A stretch of 64,000 nt of DNA. It comes from Guyanagaster necrorhizus. Its lineage: Eukaryota; Basidiomycota; Agaricomycetes; Agaricales; Physalacriaceae. The notes under the pieces were generated by a model, which saw only the letters and a list, made by a program, of their open reading frames with translations, was not told where the DNA came from and made no database searches. Shown here piece by piece: positions 56,143 through 64,000 of the stretch. The position numbers were made by a program, and so were the translations under genes. The stretch lies in NCBI RefSeq assembly GCF_019112545.1, contig NW_025064948.1, positions 62,584 through 126,583 on the forward strand. Direction: 5' to 3'. Position 1 is the stretch's first letter; each line of letters opens with the position of its first letter.

Positions 56143-57021
56143 CTACGTATCTATGAGATAGTTTGGCCAGAATAGCAGCCATGTCATGGTCCATGCCCCC
56201 CCAAGACCGCCAACCTTGAGTCCAAAAACGCGACGGAACGCACCCTCGGCAAGAACTCAATCGTGCTGACTAGGAACAAACATCCAAGAGTCCCAAAATG
56301 GGGCGCGATGACCCATACCCCATACGCCGAGGTAATGAAATCAAGGCAGACAGGGTGAAGGAGCCGAAGACCATCCCCACATGCCCTGGACCCAACGGTA
56401 CGCCACCAAAGGAGGCATAAGATAGGCTCTCATTGAGAGCCTAATGCCATCTTCGAGCCCAAAATTGGGACAGAGAAGTAGACAGCCACGGACCATCAAA
56501 GAGGGGCGGCCACTCGGTTGGATCTTGATGAAACACGACGACATCAATGAGAGTAGCGGCGTCGTGTTAGCTCTGCAGCGCGCAGTATATCACGACGACT
56601 ACTGAAAGAAGCGTGATGTGCGTAGAGCGAACGGCGGGAAGGGGTCCGTCAAAAATCGTTCCCCCGTCGACCTACCAAACGTGTCAGGCGTCGATAGTGA
56701 TTGGATGTGGTAGTCGATGAGGTCGAGAGTAATGGGGTGAATGAGCAGGGATATCGAGCTGACACTAGCGAAGACAAGTCTGGACGAGATAGACCCTCTC
56801 TCGGGCGGAATGTAGACATTCGCACCCCAGTTCCAGTTTATGCCACGTAGACTGATCAGGAGATGGGCGAGGGATGACTTGGACAGATCTAATATCCTGC
56901 TGGGTGCTTGGGAGAAGGCCCAGATAGTAGCGCGCATAGCGGACACGAAGCTAACCATCTGTATTAGTTATTCCAAAGGCGTATACAGTGAACTTACAAG
57001 TAGGAGCTGGTTTAGGTGCAT
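56143..57021 (-). pseudogene. wax synthase-like O-acyltransferase, degenerate
   Basis: Minus-strand order matches fungal wax synthase-like membrane acyltransferases: SLRGINWNWGANVYIPPE, DPTEWPPLFDGPWLSTSLSQ and FWARRWH, FGGVPLGPGHVGMVFGSF, YLGVWGMGHRAPFWDSWMFV, and GGLGGAWTMTWLLFWPNYL. Lesions: an in-frame TAG directly after RRWH (56441-56443), a frame change near 56340, and a TGA at 56257-56259. The first exon would start near 57021 (MHLNQLLL). It cannot make a full-length enzyme. Intact relatives transfer acyl groups to alcohols or terpenoids in the ER membrane. Confidence 0.75.
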
Positions 57022-57264
57022 GCGTTTCCTCCCCATTGGACCAGTCGAGCACTACGGCACAGGGATACATGGTGCAGTGTTGCCGGTAAAAAAAAAAAGG
57101 CCAGGCGTATCACGAAAGGGTAGGTGCCCGGAGAAAGACATTTTCGCAGCTAAGCGCATTTTCGACGCTAAACCGCATATCCCAAGGGCATTACCAGCTC
57201 ATTCATAGGTGGCCCCTAGTAAAGAATTACGAAAGCGTACCGTAAAAGCGGGTGTGGCTGAACC

Positions 57265-57699
57265 TTGACACGAGCCGAACTGAAGATTTCGAAGAGAACT
57301 CGATGGGCTGTACATCAGAGCCCAGGCTTGGTGGAAGGAAAACGCGGTATTTCCCTCGCGCTCAACGTCCCATACATACAGATAACAGCAACGATGACGG
57401 ACAGGACGAACTCCGAAATGTCGGCAAAGGTGGATGAAATCCAATTGGTTCAGATTTGGTCATTTTCGCACGCTGAGGGCGGCTTGCATGGCCGGAAACC
57501 CTCGTTCATGGGTTGGGTTGCATCTCGGCCTACGTGGATTTCGCGGAATTTTGCGCTAATAACAGATGTGGAGATCCGGTATCAGTGGCTTTCAAAGAAA
57601 TACTATCCCGTTGTGGAAGCTCTCAACTTGGACAAGTCTGAGGGTCTACTATTAACCGCTATTTGTACTTGGAGTGTTAGTCCCATTGCCAGGTGCTGA
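57265..57699 (+). CDS. unrecognised plus-strand frame
   Basis: A 144-codon frame whose second half is protein-like (KPSFMGWVASRPTWISRNFA, YQWLSKKYYPVVEALNLDKS). No domain, signal peptide or homologous pattern recognised. The true start may be an internal ATG near 57394 or 57418. Listed only for codon character. Confidence 0.3.
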   Translation: MTRAELKISKRTRWAVHQSPGLVEGKRGISLALNVPYIQITATMTDRTNSEMSAKVDEIQLVQIWSFSHAEGGLHGRKPSFMGWVASRPTWISRNFALITDVEIRYQWLSKKYYPVVEALNLDKSEGLLLTAICTWSVSPIARC

Positions 57700-58694
57700 A
57701 GAGGATAATATGAACACCGAGGCCGAACCTGGTAGTAATTGAGTTCATTGAGTTCATTGGACACATTTCGGGACTACTTGGTGCTACGCAAACCATCACG
57801 AACAAGATATACTTTCGTTGAGAGCACACCTCCCTTAGGAAATGTGAACCGTTTGTTCGCACAGATCGTCTGATCAGTTTGCAAGTTGTGATGCCGTGAA
57901 CAAGACAGCTATTTCGACAAGTTTCAACAACGTATGACGGCCTCCTTGCATGAAAACCTTTCTTTGGAAGAATATGACCACCATTATAGCTTTCCGGAAC
58001 CTTATTGACTAGCTGATGCTCACGACGTACGACTTGTAGAATCCAAAGTGGTATGTATTGTTCTATTAGAAACAGAAATAACGGTTGTTGAAGTCATCTT
58101 ACACACTGTAATGCTGTTTTGTTCCAAAATCATTCAACCGGTTTTCCAGTGTGGTGTTACTGTGGAAAGTGCCAAGGATTTTCGTACAATATGTCGTGAT
58201 TATTACACACTCAGAGCTCAGGATGGTACGTAAGACGGCATCCAAGACGAATTATTAAATTTCTCGGGAGTTGAAATCTCAGTAACTACGACCCAAAAAT
58301 TTCAGTTTGACTCTTCAATTAATCCACCAAGGTCCAGGAACGCTGGTTGGAGTCCGGCTAGTGGACTTGAACCTATAGAATTGATATCTACTTGAGAACT
58401 TTGGCAAAATTCTGACATACACTGTCTTTATCCAGTATTTTGGAAGTGCCTAAAAAGGTTCCTCTTTGGCGCTCCTGACTTCACAAGGGCGTGAGCGCTG
58501 CATTGCCATAAGCAGGTGAGATTTATATTTTTTTTGCCGGCGGCAAAAGACTCTGGAAAAATACAGGTAAATAGAAACCGTCACGTTTGTCACGGCGACA
58601 ACGTCAACGAACGTCGAGCTCGCCTTTCCATTCCTTTAGGCTCTCGAAAGCTTTCTCTCTCGTCTTCCTTCAGTGATTCTCTCTTCATCCCGGG
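57700..58694. other. intergenic, upstream of Chs7-like gene
   Basis: AT-rich; a 61-codon frame at 58048-58233 lacks motifs. The last 200 bases form the leader and promoter of the Chs7-like gene, with a T8 run near 58527 and pyrimidine-rich sequence before the start. Confidence 0.4.
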
Positions 58695-59950
58695 ATGGGA
58701 CTCAAATTCGGGTCCTTTGATTCCCTATGCGAAACAGCAGCACTCATTATTTGCCCACTTGTTGGCACTGACCAAGGAATTGTACCGACGTGTTATAGTC
58801 GCAATGTCGACGTTGGAGGGACGCTTATCTTCCAGCCATGTCAGTTCACTTACCGTTTGTACTGCGTATCTCCCTGACAGTGGAATCCAGCGACATCCTT
58901 CATTCATATCGTCGCCATCATCATGACCGCTATTATGATTTACCACATTCGCAGTAAATACACCGCAGTAGGGAGAAAGGAAATTGTCCTTTTCTTCTGG
59001 ATGTATGCCGTTATACAGTTGTTGGCCTTGTTTCTAGATTCCGGGATTATACCGACCTCGAATGCGGTATATGTAGTGCGTACCGCGATTTGTGCTGTCA
59101 AAATTACAGCACTAATCCCCTTTGTGCAGTGGTTCGCTGCTGTGTATACAGGACTTGTTGCCTCCGCGTACTGTTGTATCCTAATCAACGCGTTTGTTGG
59201 CTTCCAGTTCGCTGAGGACGGAACTCCACTTTCGTTGTGGTTCCTTCGCATAACCTGTCTCGTCGTATTTGGCGCTGCCTTCTTCGTCGCGATCGCCACC
59301 TTCAAATCCTACGTTTCCTTTTCTTACAGCAAGACTACTCCCTTATGGATCGTCTACATATTGTGGCCCGTTATATGTGTGGCGATCTACATTGTTTCCC
59401 AGCTGGTTCTAGTATTCCGCACGCTTGAGGATCGATGGCCAATTGGCGATCTGGTGTTCGGCACCAGCTTCTGGGTCATTGGCATGGTCATACTCTTCGC
59501 ATTTAGTACGACCATATGCGACGCCATCAAGCATTACATCGATGGACTTTTCTTCTCCGAACTGTGCGTGTTACTCAGCGTGATGATGGTGTACAAATAC
59601 TGGGATAGTATAACGGTAAGAACGATCTACCGCACCTCACTGTCTGTTGATCGCTAAACTCTATTCAACAGCGCGAAGATCTTGAATTCTCAGTGGGTTC
59701 CAAGCAGGCTGTATGGGAGGTCAAGGATCCCCTTCTCTCATCTAGCTACCCTTCAAATGCGTCCGCACCGGGTGGAGATAACTCTGAAGAAGACAGCGGT
59801 AGTAACTACCATGGAGGGTACAACAATAATTATGGGTATGGCGGAGGCAAAACTGCTTCCCTCGTCGGCGGAGTGAGCGGGGCGCAACTGTATCAACAAA
59901 GAGGCGGGTATAACAGAGGGGGCTACCCGCCTGCGGGTGGAGGATATTGA
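58695..59950 (+). CDS. CHS7: chitin synthase export chaperone, Chs7-like
   Basis: Three exons (58695-58839, 58891-59615, 59672-59950) with 51- and 56-nt introns encode 382 residues. The N-terminus [38 protein letters not shown] and [20 protein letters not shown] match fungal Chs7 proteins closely as remembered. Seven hydrophobic segments follow to about residue 285. In yeast Chs7 sits in the ER and releases chitin synthase III (Chs3) for transport to the surface, so this gene supports cell-wall chitin. The C-terminal 90 residues are hydrophilic and rich in Gly, Tyr and Asn ([32 protein letters not shown]), an extension typical of basidiomycete versions. The start at 58695 gives the conserved N-terminus. 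Confidence 0.94.
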
Positions 59951-60490
59951 TCACGGTATTATTCGGTGTTACGATTATCTCAATGGACCCGTGCTCGTTT
60001 GTTCTTTTCACGTCTTAATTACTTTTTGTTATATCCCGCAATCTTTAGCATGCAGCGTTTCGTCGGAGATGAATTTTCTGGATTGGTGGCTGACACGTAC
60101 AATAAGGGAAGGTCCGTCCATTCATAAAATTGACCCTAGGACTTAGGCTGCAACGACATTGCGGGAGCAGCGGGTTCTTACATTTACACAGCGGCTGCTT
60201 GTTGGAGGTGCATCGGACGATTCTTGGACGGATGATGGCTTCACTTGTACGTACCATCGCAGTGACGTTTGCCCGAGAAGGGGATTGCTGCATCCCAATA
60301 CAGCCTAGAAACCGGGTATTAAGCAGTAACTGACACCGGGATTCTGAGGATCATAGTGATTGAAGGATATCTGTTGTATATGTACCCCTGTGAAAAAATA
60401 ATATCAAGTACCCTTGAATAGCAACAATGGTGGGGATAATATCGGTCACCGTTCAAAATGCACAAGGACAGCAACTTTGTACAGCAGCAA

Positions 60491-60518
60491 CATCCATCCA
60501 TCCATCCGTCCGTCCATC
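60491..60518. repeat. CATC/CGTC tetranucleotide microsatellite
   Basis: About seven units of CATC or CGTC in tandem. Confidence 0.8.
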
Positions 60519-60654
60519 AGTGCACGTTCGTCGCACTACACTACTTTGGCAGAGACCCGCGGCTAGTCAGTCCGGCTGTTGAACGCAGACGTCTAAGCCC
60601 TCCACGTGGAAGCCATACCTACCTTCGTAAGTTTTGAATTCTGTACGTTACCAA

Positions 60655-60672
60655 GGGGGAGGGGGGGGGGGG
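60655..60672. repeat. G homopolymer tract (G5-A-G12)
   Basis: Seventeen G with one A. Prone to length errors in sequencing. Confidence 0.85.
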
Positions 60673-62554
60673 AAGCAGACTCGGAGTAATAACCCCCATT
60701 TGTCTTTCCTCCCGCTCGTTCCTTACCCGGCCCTATCCCTTCCTTATGCAGGCTGTATATTCCATCGCAGGGCCAGAATAGGACATAGAATTTTTGATGG
60801 CTTGATGTCGGGCAGGCGTCGGGTTTGACTCAATAGAAGCATTGGGTGATGGACCCTCGTTGATGATCAAGTACGCTCGGAGGGGGTGAAAAAACTAAAA
60901 AATCGAACTATTCGACAATCAACATTCATCGCAATCATATATGTAAACCCCGGACGCATTTCAATTCCATTCGCTCGAAAATTCGATGGTCCACACGCAT
61001 GTTTGTTCTGATGCTACGTCTTCGCCTTGCAAGTCAGTTGCTATCAATCTATCTATGGCAAGACCATGCCGTTTTTCTGTCTGCGCTCAAAGTATTTGAA
61101 GCTTGTCTGGGCTTTTCCTTTGACCGCACCCGTTCTGCTGTGTGCGTGCCTTGACATTCAGCCTTTTCATTTTCGCTCGGCCCCTTAACTGGCTTGGGGT
61201 TTCCCTGCAGTGCTTCTGTTGTTGGTTCTCTGAAAATTGCAATTGTACAGGTGTTGGGTCTCGTCATCCGAGCCTTCCCATACGGGTAATACTACTCGCC
61301 CACGCTCGGTCCCGCGTCGAAACCGTAAATAAAAACCCATACGGTCGTCCCACCGGTCCACGGAGATGTCGCGAAATATCCATGCACGTCGACCCGTGAA
61401 CCAACATTTTCCCCAAGAGACGCTTTGTGATAATCCTCTTAGGCCTCCCGGAAGCGCCTTTTGATAGAGAGACATTGATGGACCCAAAACTGTCGATTCT
61501 TCAAAAGAACGTGTTTTTGGTCCTATATAACAACGCTGGCTGTACACGGCACCCATGCGGTGTCCAACCCAATCTCTGCGTAGAAGATCAGGGTGCCGGG
61601 ATCTGGGCACGGTTAACTGAAAATTAAGCACGGTATCTTAACTAGGCAGTTTCAAACTCCGTTCCGTAGGCCAATATATCAGATGTGGCGGCAATCAGGC
61701 CAAGTGTCGCCCGACTGGGGAAAAGCGCGAGTAGTATAATATGTCGATAATTTACGGGATCCGATCCTTGGTGCTAATAGGCGAAGGGCGCACATTCCTT
61801 AGGCTTAGCAACACCACAACCATGAGAGACTTCCGAATTCACATGCGACGTAGAACAGGCCCCTGCATCATTTTTTAATATTGGCAGACATATGCATAAT
61901 CTCAGGGCCGATTATTTTAGCTTTAAATAATCGAAAACGATAAAATGCTGGTTAAACCTAAATAAAGACACATCGGCCCGACGCTTCTCGTGGGTAGGTA
62001 GTGTGAATCCCACCGAGTAGCTCGTCCTCGTCGAATGATTCTCCCTTTCGAACCTCTTTTTTTTTTTTCTTTGCCTTTAAGCGTCCGCCGAACAATGAGC
62101 GGTGTTTACCGAAAACGGCTCCGGTTGATACAAATCCTTTTTTCACTTCTTACTAGAGTTGTCAGTCTTCTCTTCGGCGGCATGACAAAGTGCCTTTCAA
62201 AGGCTGATGAGCGCCGCGCCGTTTTCGTTGGTATGGAATGCACAGCACAGCGTCTTTCAAAAGCTCCGGGTTGCATGGGACGTTCTTGCGATGGTCTGAT
62301 TGTAGGTGCGAGATACTGATATTGCAACGATAGATTAGATCGCGCGGATGTATACACCATCCGGACCCCGCTGAACGAGACTGCACTCTTTGTCCTTATG
62401 TTACAGCCTTCTTGTGATGTGAAAAAAATAATAATAATACAGCGTCATATTGAATCAGTAGTATCTTGTTTAGAAGCTTTTTTGCTCTGTGCCACCATCT
62501 GACAGCAGCAAGACGAACAGGGCAGGGCCAACGCGGGGGAATGCCGAGTTGGGA

Positions 62555-62574
62555 GGGTGGGTGGGTGGGTGGGT
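62555..62574. repeat. GGGT microsatellite
   Basis: About five tandem GGGT units; four or more G-triplets could form a quadruplex. Confidence 0.8.
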
Positions 62575-63898
62575 GAGTGGCTTTCCTGTGCCGAACCACA
62601 AGCTGTGCAGAAATTAGGGATAAGCGGGAAAATGCAGGCTTCGAGGAAGTACGGTAGCGGCTTAATTGGAATGAATGCAAAAAATGATAGACGAAGATTA
62701 GGAGGATAACTCCACGACGGGTTGAGATGTATTACGGGCTGGGACCATACGAAAGGTGACACCCACCCCTGACCGTAAATGGAGCTAGTTGACACGGTTT
62801 CGGTGTGTGTATTTGTGCATGGCGACGGCCTAGCAGCGTTTGATGGTCCTCGGATTGAAAGCAGTACAATGCTACTACTAATCAGATTCAAAGGGCAGAA
62901 ATCAAGGTGTAATCAAAGTAGTGCTGTTACGTTGACGGACTGTAAGTGTGCTGAGAAAGAACTGGCTTTATCCGAAACGGTAGGGGGGTGGTTCGAAGGA
63001 AATACGAGAATGTCTGGACTAAGAATTGGAAAGAGGAAGAAATAAATTACGGTGGGATTAGTAGTATGGTGCGCCACGAATGATCGCGCCTACACTGGCG
63101 CAGCTGATGAAATAAAATAGAAAGGGTTGTTGTATTGTCAAAACATAGGAGCAAAACAAGAGACAAGATCCGGATGAAATCTCGCGGAGGGGGGAAGAGA
63201 TCTGGACGAATTTACGGCTGTGGATAGGGACGAGCCACGAAAACGGGGACAAACCCGGAAAGGACGTGTGTCAATGAGCAACAGGAAGAGGAAGAGAAGA
63301 TGAGGGCTGATGAGCGTATATTCGGAGGTGAACAGGACGACGACGAGCATGCCAAATGGGGAGATGGCGAGAGGAAGGCAAAAGAAAAGAAAAGGGAATA
63401 ATGTGGAATAAATCCACACTAGAAAATGCAAAAAATAATAGGAGCGTGGGAGAATAGGAGCATAAGTACGCCATAAAAGGACATGGAATAAGGGCAAGGC
63501 TATGGGGAATCCCTGGGGAGTCCCCCATGCCGGGATGCCGCGTCACGTGTTCGTGCTTAAGTTTCTGAATTGTTGAGGATGAATTTAGGATTTGACGGAA
63601 TTTGATGGAATTTGATTGGAAAAAAGAATAAGTGGTGAGGCGCTCTGGTTCCAAATTGGGGGGGTGGCCCAAGCCGTGGTGACCCTCGACGGATCCCCTG
63701 TTTGTCTCTAAGCGGAAATGCAGCCACGTCCTGAGATCACGTTAGATCATGTCCTTAGATTTACTCCTCCTCCGAGACCGTCATCACTTCCGTTTTAAAT
63801 ATCAGCAATATGCCATCCGCTTCGTCCTTTCGTCTGAACATTGGCTGGCTAACGCTATGGCCTTTTATACACCGTCCTCCATCTCCCATTCCTACACA

Positions 63899-64000
63899 AT
63901 GAATGCCCTGCCCACCGAGCTTGTCTGGTTGGTGAACTGGCGACCCAAGGACGTGCCCCTTACCCCACCGATGACCTCAACCTTTGAGCGGAGAAAGGTG
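63899..64000 (+). CDS. possible F-box gene start, truncated by window edge
   Basis: An open frame starts MNALPTELVWLVNWRPKD and runs off the window. LPTELV resembles the opening of mushroom F-box domains, and GTGAAC after it could be an intron donor. Too short to assign further. Confidence 0.35.
   Translation, partial: MNALPTELVWLVNWRPKDVPLTPPMTSTFERRKV

Larger units (their letters stand above)
59951..63898. other. long gene-poor region
   Basis: No gene was recognised over nearly 4 kb. Many overlapping short frames exist on both strands, the longest a 148-codon minus-strand frame at 61185-61631. Simple-sequence tracts are listed separately. It probably contains the UTRs of the Chs7-like gene and regulatory DNA of the gene starting at the right edge. 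Confidence 0.5.

Noticed and set aside
56143..57021. Intact multi-exon model of the wax synthase-like gene
   Set aside because: No splice choice removes both in-frame stops while keeping the conserved blocks.
1..64000. Prokaryotic features (operons, CRISPR, insertion sequences, attachment sites) and rRNA genes
   Set aside because: Intron-containing fungal genes throughout; no spaced repeat array, transposase or rRNA-like sequence was seen.

Overview
The window is nuclear DNA from a filamentous basidiomycete, very probably an Agaricomycete (mushroom-forming) fungus. The evidence is the gene architecture: many short GT-AG introns of about 43-78 nt, large F-box families of the mushroom type, a mushroom-type lipopeptide mating-pheromone precursor, an ankyrin-MYND protein and a Chs7-like chitin synthase chaperone. 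I saw no operons, ribosome-binding sites, CRISPR arrays, insertion sequences or rRNA. Exon models below were joined by hand from splice consensus, reading frame and remembered family patterns; no search was run.

Layout. 0-9 kb: tRNA-Val(UAC), a GH99-like protein with a long proline-rich tail (minus), an unrecognised minus-strand locus, a Yfh7/uridine-kinase-like P-loop kinase (plus) and a frame-disrupted gene (plus). 9-16 kb: a type II membrane GT25 glycosyltransferase (minus), a truncated gene of an Agaricomycete-specific family (plus), and a membrane-anchored pepsin-fold protein lacking the catalytic motifs (minus). 16-19 kb: a short region whose clearest gene is a 56-residue pheromone precursor with a C-terminal CaaX box. 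18.5-25.4 kb: two copies of a degenerate repeat derived from F-box gene 3' ends, one split by a dehydrogenase fragment; they flank a dienelactone-hydrolase-like gene (minus) and an intact F-box gene (plus).

25-35 kb is mostly decayed DNA: an F-box pseudogene, a compact C2H2 zinc-finger gene, hairpin repeats, tRNA-Val(AAC), a 1.3-kb CpG desert and a damaged tRNA-Leu-like locus. 35-48 kb: uncertain small genes, a secreted class 3 lipase, a third tRNA-Val-like locus, a short-chain dehydrogenase with a damaged active-site region, a small unknown gene with a GC-AG intron, an ankyrin-MYND gene, and an intact F-box gene with two tail-only relics. 48.5-53 kb is one large FUSC/aromatic-acid-exporter-like gene. 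53-57 kb holds decayed genes (membrane protein, PD-(D/E)XK-like, wax-synthase-like). 58.7-60 kb is the Chs7-like gene. 60-64 kb is gene-poor until a truncated reading frame at the right edge.

The genes do not form one pathway. Common themes are cell surface and secretion (GT25, pepsin-like protein, lipase, Chs7, FUSC transporter), rapid birth and death of F-box genes, and one mating-signalling gene. Several otherwise conserved genes carry single-base frame breaks, so raw-read support should be checked before calling them true pseudogenes.
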